Origin: Cellulophaga sp. Hel_I_12
Lineage (GTDB): Bacteria; Bacteroidota; Bacteroidia; Flavobacteriales; Flavobacteriaceae
DNA length: 64,000 bases
Assembly: GCF_000799565.1 (NCBI RefSeq)
Contig: NZ_JUHB01000001.1
Span: 2,607,501-2,671,500, forward strand
Direction of reading: 5' to 3'
Position numbers and translations under genes: made by a program. This document shows, in pieces, positions 1-8,800 of this stretch. Within the stretch, counting starts at the first letter, position 1. Every line of letters begins with the position of its first letter. The notes beneath the pieces were generated by a model. It worked only from the letters and a program-made list of their open reading frames with translations, did no database searches and had not been told where the DNA came from.

Positions 1-1
1 T

Positions 2-238
2 GCTCCCGTCATCAAAGCCCTAAAAAAGAAATTAAAGACGATGAAAGATGAAGAACTCAACTTTCAAAGCAAAAAACTAACAGATTTTAATTCGGTTCAA
101 GCCGATATTGTTTCTGAACGCATTATTCAAAAAATAACCAAACAATTTGCCAATCACTTAAAAGGCGATGATATTGATGCAGATAACAGTTTAGCATTAA
201 TTCAAAAAGTGTTTCAATTAGAATTAGAAACCAAATGA
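2..238 (+). CDS. hemA: Glutamyl-tRNA reductase, C-terminal end (partial)
   Basis: The window opens inside this gene; 78 codons remain before the TGA stop. The frame is open from base 2 and reads through the ATG at 41, so that ATG is internal and not a start. The residues form the helical dimerisation tail expected at the C-terminus of HemA, which reduces glutamyl-tRNA to glutamate-1-semialdehyde, the first committed step of C5-route tetrapyrrole synthesis in the cytoplasm. The assignment rests mainly on the tail sequence and on the downstream hemC, which overlaps it by 4 bases (ATGA), implying translational coupling. The catalytic Cys and NADPH domains lie outside the window. Confidence 0.8.
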   Translation, partial: APVIKALKKKLKTMKDEELNFQSKKLTDFNSVQADIVSERIIQKITKQFANHLKGDDIDADNSLALIQKVFQLELETK

Positions 239-1803
239 GTAAAACAATCCGCATTGGAACACGCGATAGTGAATTAGCACTATGGCAAGCAAATACCGTA
301 AAAAAGCAGCTAGAAGAACAGGGATACCAAACGGTATTAGTCCCTGTAAAATCTATGGGCGACTTAGTTTTAGATAAACCGCTTCATGAATTGGGCATTA
401 CTGGGGTATTTACAAAAGCATTAGATGTGGCCATGCTGAAAGGTCAAATTGATATTGCTGTTCATTCAATGAAAGATGTGCCTACGGTTTTGCCAAAAGG
501 CATCATTCAAGCGGCAGTTCTAAAGCGTGGAAATTATATGGATATTCTTGCTTTTAAAAACAACGAAGAATTTTTATCCCAAGAAAAAGCTACGATCGCT
601 ACGGGCAGCTTACGAAGAAAAGCACAATGGCTGAACAGATACCCAACCCATACAGTCGTTGATTTACGCGGCAACGTACAAACCCGTGCTGAAAAGTTAG
701 ACCATAACGATTGGAATGGCGCCATTTTCGCGGCAGCAGGTCTAGAACGTGTAGGCCTAGAATTTGAAAACACTATTGGTTTAACTTGGATGGTGCCCGC
801 ACCAGCACAAGGCGCAGTTGTGATTGTCGCTTTAGATAACGATGATTTTTCGAGAAAAGCTTGTGCAGAATTAAACGATAAGGAAACTCAAATTTGTACT
901 GGTTTAGAGCGTCAATTTTTAAATATTTTAGAGGGTGGGTGTACCGCACCTATTGGAGCTTTATCGACCATTAAAGATAAAAACATAAGTCTAAAAGGTG
1001 TGTTGTTAAGTGTTGATGGAAAAAAGAAGCTAGAGGTAGAATTTACTTCTGTTCTTGGAAAACATGAAAACTTAGCAATAGCAGCTGCAGAACGTATCTT
1101 CGAGCGTGGAGGTAGAAACTTGATGCGTGAAATTGCCGGCTTAACAAAAGAACCTACTATTTTCTCTACAAAAAAATTAACAGTCGCTCAATTGGCGCAA
1201 TTTAATCCTGAGATTTCGGTCGCTTCTGAAGATTTCCTGCGTATCAACTTGAACAGGATTCCGAAACTGACTTTAAAAAAAGAACTACAGAATGTCATTA
1301 TTACAAGCCAAAATGCCGTTGAAGCAATTTTGGCAAGCATAAGTCCTGAGGAACTTCAATTTAAAAATATTTACTGCGTTGGGCGTAAAACCAAACGATT
1401 GATAGAAAAACATATTGGAAAGGTGACCCATTTTGAATCCCAAGGGAAAGACCTTGCCAACTATTTAGTGGAGTATTTAGAGGGCACGGACGTGACGTAT
1501 TTTTGTAGTGATATTCGCTTAGATACCATACCGACTGTTTTGGAACAGAACAATATAAGCGTGCATGAAATTGAAGCATATAGCACCAAAGAGGCTCCCG
1601 TTAAAATACCAAAAAGCACGCGTGCTGTGCTTTTTTATAGTCCGTCAGCGGTGCAAAGTTATCTTCAAGTAAATACCTCAGACCTTATAGCGTATTGTAT
1701 TGGAGAAACAACAGCAGAAGAAGCTAGGAAAAGTTTTTCTGAGGTTAGGGTTGCTCAAACGGCAACTATTGAGGGTGTTATTGATTTAGTGAATAAAAAA
1801 TAA
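235..1803 (+). CDS. hemCD: Fused porphobilinogen deaminase / uroporphyrinogen-III synthase
   Basis: Two successive heme enzymes in one 522-residue protein. Residues 1 to about 305 are hydroxymethylbilane synthase (HemC): the N-terminus carries the IGTRDSELALWQA motif, VHSMKDVPT lies near residue 80, and LEGGCTAPIGA contains Cys236, the attachment site of the dipyrromethane cofactor. Residues from about 330 to the end are a HEM4 (HemD) domain, with FYSPSAVQSYL and CIGETTAEEA typical of the C-terminal half of uroporphyrinogen-III synthases. The fusion would pass unstable hydroxymethylbilane directly to the cyclase; that is inference. It overlaps hemA by 4 bases and is followed 33 bases later by a VOC gene. 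The HemC half is strongly conserved and the HemD half is divergent, as usual for that family. Confidence 0.95.
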   Translation: MSKTIRIGTRDSELALWQANTVKKQLEEQGYQTVLVPVKSMGDLVLDKPLHELGITGVFTKALDVAMLKGQIDIAVHSMKDVPTVLPKGIIQAAVLKRGNYMDILAFKNNEEFLSQEKATIATGSLRRKAQWLNRYPTHTVVDLRGNVQTRAEKLDHNDWNGAIFAAAGLERVGLEFENTIGLTWMVPAPAQGAVVIVALDNDDFSRKACAELNDKETQICTGLERQFLNILEGGCTAPIGALSTIKDKNISLKGVLLSVDGKKKLEVEFTSVLGKHENLAIAAAERIFERGGRNLMREIAGLTKEPTIFSTKKLTVAQLAQFNPEISVASEDFLRINLNRIPKLTLKKELQNVIITSQNAVEAILASISPEELQFKNIYCVGRKTKRLIEKHIGKVTHFESQGKDLANYLVEYLEGTDVTYFCSDIRLDTIPTVLEQNNISVHEIEAYSTKEAPVKIPKSTRAVLFYSPSAVQSYLQVNTSDLIAYCIGETTAEEARKSFSEVRVAQTATIEGVIDLVNKK

Positions 1804-1836
1804 CTACTTTTCGAGTAAACGATTAATCTAAAAATC

Positions 1837-2199
1837 ATGTTCGACTCCATTATTCCAAAATTACCGATGCGTAATAAAATCATTACTGAGGACTATTATG
1901 TTGATCAACTAGGTTTTGAAAGGGTTAGCACTGTAGATTATGACGATTACCTAATGTTGAAAAAAGAGGCTGTTGAAATTCATTTTTTTAAGTTTACAGC
2001 GCTAAACATAAAAGAAAATTACGGGCAAGTATATATTAGAACTTCTGCTATTGATGAAGTTTACCAATCATTTTTAAATAAAGATGTAGCGATTCACCCC
2101 AATGGTTCCATACAAACCAAACCTTGGGGACAACGAGAATTTTCGCTACTTGACCCAGATAGTAATCTGTTAACTTTTGGTCAAAAAGTAGAATTGTAG
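1837..2199 (+). CDS. VOC / glyoxalase-bleomycin resistance-like protein
   Basis: A 120-residue protein with the fold signature of the vicinal-oxygen-chelate superfamily: a beta-alpha-beta-beta-beta opening (IIPKLPMRN, then YYVDQLGFERV), the VYIRTSAIDEVYQSFL segment, and a C-terminal WGQREFSLLDPDSNLLTFGQ strand typical of bleomycin-resistance-like members. These proteins bind ligands or metals as dimers; the substrate cannot be read from the sequence. It sits between hemCD and hemE with 33 and 34 base gaps, so it is probably co-transcribed with the heme genes, but no heme role is shown. True antibiotic resistance is not implied. Confidence 0.8.
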   Translation: MFDSIIPKLPMRNKIITEDYYVDQLGFERVSTVDYDDYLMLKKEAVEIHFFKFTALNIKENYGQVYIRTSAIDEVYQSFLNKDVAIHPNGSIQTKPWGQREFSLLDPDSNLLTFGQKVEL

Positions 2200-2233
2200 A
2201 CCACACTATTTTGATAATAAAGATGTATAAGAC

Positions 2234-3259
2234 ATGTTAAAAAACGATTTATTTCTAAGAGCTTTAAAGGGAGAAACTGTAGAACGTCCACCCGTCTGGA
2301 TGATGCGTCAAGCAGGGCGTTACTTGCCTGAATTTATGGAAATCAAAAAAGAATTTGATTTTTTTACCCGTTGCCAAACGCCAGATTTAGCTTCTGAAAT
2401 TACGGTACAGCCAATTCGACGTTATGGAATGGATGCGGCTATTTTATTTTCTGATATTTTAGTAATTCCACAAGCCATGAATATTGAGGTGCTCATGAAA
2501 CCCGATTTTGGACCCTATTTACCTAAGCCTATTCGGTCTCAAAAAGATGTGGATAGCGTGGTAGTTCCTGATGTAAATATTGAGTTAGGCTACGTTATGG
2601 AAGCGATTAAGGCCACCAAAGAAAAATTAAATGATGAAGTACCTTTAATTGGGTTTGCAGGTTCCCCATGGACTATTTTATGTTACTGTGTTCAAGGGCA
2701 GGGCAGTAAAAATTTTGACAAAGCCAAGGAATTTTGTTTTACACAACCGGTAGCTGCACATCAATTATTGCAAAAAATTACCGATACTACGATTGCTTAT
2801 TTAAAGGCTAAGGTAAAAGCGGGTGTTAACGCCGTGCAAGTCTTTGATTCATGGGGAGGCATGCTGTCCCCAACGGATTATAAAGAGTTTTCTTGGAGCT
2901 ATATTCAACAAATTATTGATGCATTAAAAGATGAAACTCCTGTCATTGTGTTCGGAAAAGGATGCTGGTTTGCACTTGGCGATATGGCGAAATCTGGTGC
3001 TGCCGCCCTTGGTGTTGACTGGACTTGTTCTCCTAAAAATGCACGGTATTTAACAGGTGGAAATATAACCTTACAAGGTAATTTTGATCCTACTCGCTTA
3101 TTATCGCCACCGGCGGATATTAAACGTATGGTAACGCAAATGATTAATGAATTTGGGAAAGATAAATATGTAGTGAACTTAGGTCATGGTATTCTACCCA
3201 ATGTGCCTGTGGAAAATGCGAAAGCGTTTATTGATGCAGTGAAAGAGTATAAAGCATAA
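2234..3259 (+). CDS. hemE: Uroporphyrinogen decarboxylase
   Basis: Full-length HemE of 341 residues, the cytoplasmic enzyme that removes four acetate carboxyls from uroporphyrinogen III to give coproporphyrinogen III. The N-terminal signature [15 protein letters not shown] (about residues 19-33) contains the Arg residues that clamp the substrate carboxylates. [29 protein letters not shown] and the C-terminal [14 protein letters not shown] are classic HemE motifs, with the catalytic Asp expected around [13 protein letters not shown]. It lies in the same run as hemA, hemCD and hemF. A C/G-run hairpin element follows two bases after the TAA stop. Confidence 0.97.
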   Translation: MLKNDLFLRALKGETVERPPVWMMRQAGRYLPEFMEIKKEFDFFTRCQTPDLASEITVQPIRRYGMDAAILFSDILVIPQAMNIEVLMKPDFGPYLPKPIRSQKDVDSVVVPDVNIELGYVMEAIKATKEKLNDEVPLIGFAGSPWTILCYCVQGQGSKNFDKAKEFCFTQPVAAHQLLQKITDTTIAYLKAKVKAGVNAVQVFDSWGGMLSPTDYKEFSWSYIQQIIDALKDETPVIVFGKGCWFALGDMAKSGAAALGVDWTCSPKNARYLTGGNITLQGNFDPTRLLSPPADIKRMVTQMINEFGKDKYVVNLGHGILPNVPVENAKAFIDAVKEYKA

Positions 3260-3260
3260 G

Positions 3261-3300
3261 CAAGTCCCCCAACCCCCAAAGGGGGAGTTTAATACTTTTT
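3261..3300. repeat. C/G-run hairpin element after hemE
   Basis: Directly after the hemE stop comes AAGT, five C, AA, five C, AAA, five G and AGTTT. The inner 13 bases (3273-3285) form a perfect 5-bp C-G stem with a three-base loop, followed by a T-rich stretch, so it could act as a terminator. The same arrangement recurs after hemB (11595) and, in reverse orientation, at the end of sufE (23301), so it is treated as a dispersed intergenic element. Confidence 0.7.
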
Positions 3301-3416
3301 GGAAAGGGCTTATTAATATGTACGGGCTATACCTGCAAGATATTATGTTGTTTGCGTTTTTAAGCAAACCTGCCATTAGGTGTGAAAAATATAAACTTTG
3401 ACTTAAAACTATAACT

Positions 3417-3971
3417 TTGATTTTTGATCTGGAATCACATACCGTTGAGGCTATACAAGCGAAAGATGCTTGGCGGATTTGTGATTTTATGGTTTCAAAT
3501 TCGGATCGATTAAAACGCTTTTTCCCTAAGACATTAGAACAAAACGTAAACCCTAATTTATCTGAAATTTTTGTGGCTGAAAAACTTCAGGCGTTTCAGG
3601 ATAAACAAGAGTTTCTTTTTACCCTTAAAGAAAAGGAGCATCGAACCATTATTGGATTGCTTTATTTGAAAAAAATTGATTGGACTAAAAAGAAAGGCGA
3701 ACTAGCCTATTGTGTTGGTTATCAATATGAAGGAAAAGGAATTATCACTAATACTATTCGGTATATTTCTTCATGGGCATTTGATGACATGGGCTTAAAA
3801 ATACTTCAAATCATTACGCATACATCGAATTTTGCTAGCCTTAAGGTTGCTGAAAAATGTGGTTTTCATTGGCAAAAAACGCTACGAAACGAACATACGC
3901 CACCTAATGAAAAGCCTTTAGATATGGAGTTATTTGAAAAATATGATGAGATGACGTTGAGCAATAGTTGA
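3417..3971 (+). CDS. GNAT family N-acetyltransferase (RimJ/RimL-like)
   Basis: A 184-residue GCN5-related acetyltransferase of the RimJ/RimL type, which moves an acetyl group from acetyl-CoA to a protein N-terminus or small amine; the substrate is unknown. Visible core elements are the beta-4 strand KKGELAYCVGYQYEGKG (about residues 96-112, with the pyrophosphate-binding turn) and the following helix and strand ITHTSNFASLKVAEKCGF. No ATG is available before residue 25, so the start is placed at TTG 3417, just after an in-frame stop at 3399; starting at residue 25 would remove the first beta strand. It lies between hemE and hemF on the same strand, but no heme function is known for it. Confidence 0.8.
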   Translation: MIFDLESHTVEAIQAKDAWRICDFMVSNSDRLKRFFPKTLEQNVNPNLSEIFVAEKLQAFQDKQEFLFTLKEKEHRTIIGLLYLKKIDWTKKKGELAYCVGYQYEGKGIITNTIRYISSWAFDDMGLKILQIITHTSNFASLKVAEKCGFHWQKTLRNEHTPPNEKPLDMELFEKYDEMTLSNS

Positions 3972-4055
3972 TATCACCACAAATTTTAGGCAGCGAATTA
4001 TAACCGTCAACCAGCGGAGAAGGTCTGACCTTAAAAAATCAATTAAAAAATACAG

Positions 4056-4958
4056 ATGAAAGATACATTCTATACTTATATTCAAAATTTACAAGACAGC
4101 ATTACCCAAGCCTTGGAAAAAGCAGATGGTAGCGCTAAATTTCAAGAAGATATCTGGGAACGACCAGAAGGGGGTGGCGGAAGAACACGCGTTATAGAAA
4201 ACGGAAACGTTTTTGAAAAAGGCGGCGTTAATATTTCAGGTGTACATGGTGCTTTACCTGAAAGCATGCAAAACTATTTTGGCGTTAAAGATGCTGATTT
4301 TTTTGCTTGTGGCTTAAGTCTCGTTTTACATCCTAAAAACCCTATGGTTCCCACCGTCCATGCCAACTGGCGTTATTTTGAAATGTATGATAAAGAAGGG
4401 AACATCGTAGATCAATGGTTTGGTGGGGGTCAAGATTTAACGCCTTATTATTTGTTTGAGGAAGACGCGATTCATTTTCATGCTGTTTGTAAAAAAGCTT
4501 GCGATGCACATGACCCAGAATTCCATGAAAATTATAAAAAAAGATGTGATGCCTACTTTTGGAATGCTCACCGTGATGAAGCTCGTGGCGTAGGTGGCCT
4601 GTTTTTCGATTATTTGAAAGCAACAGATAAAATGGACATGCAAGATTGGTATAATTTTGTTACCGAAGTTGGCGATAGCTTCACAGAAGCTTATATACCG
4701 ATAGTCTCCAAACGAAAAGAGTTAGCCTATTCAGAAGCACAAAGAACCTGGCAAGAAATAAGACGCGGTCGCTACGTAGAGTTTAACTTGGTCCATGACA
4801 AAGGCACATTATTTGGACTTAAAACCAATGGTCGTATCGAAAGTATTTTAATGAGTTTGCCGCCACGGGTGCAATGGGTATATGATCACCATCCTGAAAA
4901 GGGTAGCGAGGAAGAAAGGCTATTAGAAGTTTTAAAAAAACCGAAAGACTGGGTTTAA
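4056..4958 (+). CDS. hemF: Oxygen-dependent coproporphyrinogen-III oxidase
   Basis: HemF of 300 residues, the usual length. It oxidatively decarboxylates two propionates of coproporphyrinogen III to vinyls using O2, giving protoporphyrinogen IX. Diagnostic motifs are WERPEGGGGRTRV (about 36-48), VHANWRYFEMYD, QWFGGGQDLTPYYLFEEDAIHFH, EARGVGGLFFDYL and RYVEFNLVHDKGTLFGL near the C-terminus. Having hemF, with no hemN in this window, points to an aerobic heme route. It is the last gene of the left hem run. The following 483 bases carry repeats and no gene. Confidence 0.97.
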   Translation: MKDTFYTYIQNLQDSITQALEKADGSAKFQEDIWERPEGGGGRTRVIENGNVFEKGGVNISGVHGALPESMQNYFGVKDADFFACGLSLVLHPKNPMVPTVHANWRYFEMYDKEGNIVDQWFGGGQDLTPYYLFEEDAIHFHAVCKKACDAHDPEFHENYKKRCDAYFWNAHRDEARGVGGLFFDYLKATDKMDMQDWYNFVTEVGDSFTEAYIPIVSKRKELAYSEAQRTWQEIRRGRYVEFNLVHDKGTLFGLKTNGRIESILMSLPPRVQWVYDHHPEKGSEEERLLEVLKKPKDWV

Positions 4959-4959
4959 A

Positions 4960-5002
4960 AAGTAAAAGAGTAAGCAATAAACAGTAAACAGGTTCAGTAA
5001 GT
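4960..5002. repeat. Degenerate heptad repeat after hemF
   Basis: Units GAGTAAG (4968), CAATAAA (4975), CAGTAAA (4982), CAGGTTC (4989) and AGTAAGT (4996) follow one another at exactly 7 bp, preceded by AAGTAAA at 4960 with one extra base. The region is non-coding and begins two bases after the hemF stop. Confidence 0.5.
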
Positions 5003-5132
5003 AGTGCTTCATGCAAAAACAGTCAACGGGTTGCTTTACAACTCAAAAAAAGTAGTAACCGAAATGAAGTGTTTGAGTATCAAACCTGTCCGATATAATT
5101 TTAAGTAAAATTTAAACCTTTACTTTTTGATT

Positions 5133-5177
5133 GACTTTTTTCTTTTTTGCATTGCCCAAAAAAGAAACAAAAAAGTC
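5133..5177. repeat. Imperfect A/T palindrome
   Basis: GACTTTTTTCTTTTTTG on the left pairs with a right arm ending AAAAAAGTC, leaving a 4-base bulge and a loop of ATTGCC. It is followed by TAGGCTGACG. A similar arrangement (T-run arm, short loop, A-run arm, then TAGGCT) occurs at 33542-33586, which suggests two copies of one dispersed element. Confidence 0.5.
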
Positions 5178-5441
5178 TAGGCTGACGAAACTTTATCTAA
5201 ATTTATCATTCGATGCCTAAATTTTAGGAACTCGCATTTAAAAATTTAAATGTATTTTACATTGGTTAAGCTCAAACAGCCTAAAATTCTTTACGGCATT
5301 TTCATTTCAAATTTCACAATAAATCTTCGGTATGCCAATTAAACCAGTTTTAAACATTCACCCTTAAGAACTAAAAACCATTCCAGGTTAATATTAAGAA
5401 CTTTTCGAATGGTACTGTTTTAATATCTTAAAGTAAAAAAA

Positions 5442-5828
5442 ATGACTTGTCCTTGCGGATCTTCTAAAAAATATAAGGATTGCTGTGCTATTGCACATAG
5501 CGATATTTCACGGGTAAAAACGGCAGAACAACTGATGCGTTCGCGATATACGGCTTTTACTATGGCCAATGGTGAGTATTTAATGAAAAGTCATCATTCG
5601 ACTACGCGTCCTATCAAAGACCAAAAATCCATTGAAGCTTGGGCAAAATCCGTCAACTGGATTCGCTTAGAGATTCTGGAAACAACAAAAGGGAAACAAT
5701 CCGATGAAGAAGGCACGGTTAGCTTCAAGGCTTTCTATTTTGAAAACGGAAAGGTTGAGCTGATTCATGAAAAATCGGCTTTCGTCAAAGAAAATGGCCA
5801 TTGGGTTTATGTAGGTTTAGCAAAATAA
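5442..5828 (+). CDS. YchJ-like protein with N-terminal SEC-C motif
   Basis: A 128-residue protein of the YchJ/UPF0225 family. The N-terminal CPCGSSKKYKDCC (residues 3-15) is a SEC-C zinc-binding motif (CxCxnCC), and TAEQLMRSRYTAFTMANGEYLMKSHH is the family core; the remainder is an NTF2-like cone (about 40-125) ending in HWVYVGLAK. The role is unknown; zinc binding is inferred from the Cys pattern. The gene stands alone and converges on the permease-peptidase gene, with a shared hairpin between them. Confidence 0.88.
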   Translation: MTCPCGSSKKYKDCCAIAHSDISRVKTAEQLMRSRYTAFTMANGEYLMKSHHSTTRPIKDQKSIEAWAKSVNWIRLEILETTKGKQSDEEGTVSFKAFYFENGKVELIHEKSAFVKENGHWVYVGLAK

Positions 5829-5855
5829 AAAAGCGAAGACAATGTATCCTCGCTT
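5824..5855 (-). terminator. Terminator hairpin between convergent genes
   Basis: Bases 5831-5855 form a 9-bp stem with one mismatch (AAGCGAAGA against TCCTCGCTT) and a 7-base loop. Read on the minus strand the stem is followed by a T-rich run (5830 back to 5824), so it best fits an intrinsic terminator for the minus-strand gene ending at 5890; on the + strand the T tail is weak. Confidence 0.6.
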
Positions 5856-5889
5856 ATCTCATTTCTAAAAAGATGAAGTCTTTAAACTA

Positions 5890-8800
5890 CTACTCCACTG
5901 TTTTTAAGTTATCATCAGAGTTACGATCTATCAACTTATTGTAAGGATCAATCCCTGCTTTTAACGGTTTTTCATCGGTGACTATCGTAAATACATTATC
6001 GCCAGATTTTAACCATTTTAATTTAAAGTACAATGGATTTTTGATGGTTACACCATCGTCATTAACTACATCTTCGCCAAATAAGCCAATATCCACTAAA
6101 TTATTTTTGTCATCAACTTTGTCTTCTTTGCCCTTATCATCATAATAGATTTTCTTAGAATTTAAGGTAAAGGTAGTTTCCCATTTCCCGTTTTCCAAGG
6201 CTTTGGTTTTGGCATCCATCACTCTGTTTTCATACAATACAATCTCTTTAAAACCATCATCAACTTTATAGGTAAGCGAATCGGGTGTTACCGCATAAAT
6301 GGCCTTATACAAATCTTCAGAGCTTGGATAAAAGCCTTTGTTATAAAACTTAAACTCTTCTAAAAAGTTTTTAAGCCCATTATTTACGACGTCTTCGCCC
6401 ATGACATCCTGTAAATCATACATGATCATAGATCCCTTTTCATACCAAATATACTGACCGGTTTCAACATTCATTAAGGAGCGTTCTGGTTTAAAACTAA
6501 ATTGGCGCCCACTCAAATAGGTATCTAGCGAATTTTTTAAGAAATCTTTTATTCCGTTTTCACCATATTCTTGTTTCATGGTCATGAGTGATGCATATTC
6601 GGCTAAAGTTTCTGAAATAATATTAGCGCCTGAGGTTTTACTTGGGGTAACAATATGGCCCCACCATTGGTGCGCTACTTCATGAGAAGTAACCCGAAAT
6701 GCATAGTTATAACTATCTGCCTTTGAAAAATCAGCTACAAAACCAAAATCTTCAGAATATGGAATTGTGGTTATGAACGATTGGGCAAAATTAGAATAGG
6801 CTGGAAATTCGATCACGCGAAGTACCGCATACGGATATTCCAAAAAGTTTTTAGAGTTATAATCTAACGCTACTTTTACACCTTTGATAAAATGTTCCAA
6901 ATTCTTTTTATGCTTTGGAGAATGGTAAATTTCTATCGCTACTTTTTTGCCACTAGGTGCTGTCCACGAATCTTTTTCAATGGCATAAGCGGCAGAAACA
7001 AAACTGAAAAAATAGTCGGCTTTACTTTCTAAGGAGTACTTAAAATAGCTTCTGTTACTCTCTTCCCATTTTTTGGTAAGTGTTCCTGGCGCAATGGCTG
7101 TTTGTCCTTTTGTAGTACTGACTACCGCCTCAAAAGACAAATAGTCGGCATCTTCATTGAACAAATTTGTTTTTAAAGCTAAGCTGTCTGTTCTTGGCGG
7201 ATATAAATAATCTAATTCTTCCAAACCGTACTTTTTACGTACCCCATTATCTGTAAGTCCTCGTTCATAATGAAAAGAAGGAAAAATGGCATCCCTAAAA
7301 AAAGTTCCATTTGTTAATACCGCTGTTTCAGTATCAGAAGAAAAACCGTGCGTTAGTGCCTTTGTTTCTATCACCAAAGAAGCAGTGTCTTTTGGGTGTA
7401 AGCTTGTCGGTAATTTATAGATAAACATACGGTAAGCCTCATCTGAAAGAAAGGCTTGTATTTCTGTGCCATTATACACTACTCTGGTGATTTTAGTGTC
7501 GGCTATTGGAAATCCAATATTCATGAGCAAGGTATCAATAGGCGTGTCAAATTTATTGGTAACAGTAAATTCTCCTTTTGCCTCAACGCTTCTATCCTCT
7601 GGAAAAATGTCAATAAATGCTTTTAAATCGGTCACTTGAATGTGTGGCTTGCCTATATATTTACCGTATTTTTTTTCAGCATCAGCACTCAATTTTTGTC
7701 CGTAGTTACCATCTTCTAACTGGTTTAAGACTTTTAAATTGTAATAGCTATAGGCCCCTACAGAAACAAAGGCTAAAACAAAAAATAGCATTAAGGCTAC
7801 TGTTTTTCCACTAAAACGCTGTTTGGCTAACTTAAAACGTTCTTTTGCAGAAGAATAGAATCCACGATTCCAAAATACAATACCGATGGTCGCTAAAATA
7901 CAGGTGACTAATATCCAATATAAATTCAACCAAAATTGTCCGTATAAATAGTGTCCAAATCCGTTTAAATCACTTAAAAAAGATCCAGGTGTTCCTCCAA
8001 AAATCACTAAAGGATTCGATGTTTTAAAGGCTAAGCTTAAAAGAACTGGTAATCCGACGTAAATAAGGATAACAATAAAATGGCCTAAAAATTTATTGTT
8101 TACCAATACATGAATAAAAAATGCCAATAACAAAGTCATTACATAACTAGGGAAAATAGTTGTAAAATTATAGGTTAAATACATCCCGAATTCATAATTA
8201 AAATAGCCGTTAAACGTTTGGTATAATACGCCAACTACAATATTTAATAGGGTTAAAACAATGGCAACGCCAATTAAAGAAATAATCTTCGATAGGTATA
8301 GCGTAATGTTGCTAACAGGTAAGGCATCATAAAACTCAAAAGTTTTGTTCTGTCTTGTTCTGTGCACCGCTTCTCCGGCATAAATCACTAAAATAATTAC
8401 AGAGAATAATGAGATACCACCTGAAATTTGAGCCACCATATAGCGGGTTAAAGGTAAAGACGGTGTACCGTAAATTTGGTTAGATTGATACGCAACAAAC
8501 CCTGCTACTATAATTCCGATAACTATTAAAATCACAAAAACAGTTTCTTTTACAATAGACAAAAATTCTATTTTGCTTAAAGACCATAGATTTTCTCTAC
8601 GTGCCTTAGCATTAAACTGCTGAATAATATTCGGGACGAATGTCGAAGGAACATACGCTTCTTTTGATTCTTTAGCCCCTTTCTTTTTAGAAGTACTTAA
8701 AAAGCCTTTGTACGAAAATTTAAATAAGGTAAAAAAGAAGATTAAAAACGCGATACCTAACCAAAGTAATCTGTTGAGGGCAAATTTACCCGTAAGGGAC

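Larger units (their letters stand above)
4959..5441. other. 483-bp intergenic region with two repeat types
   Basis: No credible gene was seen on either strand. Bases 4960-5002 form a loose 7-bp-period repeat (GAGTAAG, CAATAAA, CAGTAAA and relatives) starting right after the hemF stop. Bases 5133-5177 form an imperfect palindrome of T-rich and A-rich arms followed by TCTAGGCTGACG. The rest is AT-rich with short self-complementary stretches. The region looks like a landing place for dispersed intergenic repeats and not like a decayed gene. Confidence 0.6.

Noticed and set aside
41..238. Independent 65-residue small protein gene
   Set aside because: The frame is open to the window edge and continues as the HemA tail, so the ATG at 41 is internal.
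1837..2199. Bleomycin resistance gene
   Set aside because: Only the general VOC fold is supported; the context is heme synthesis and no resistance determinant is indicated.
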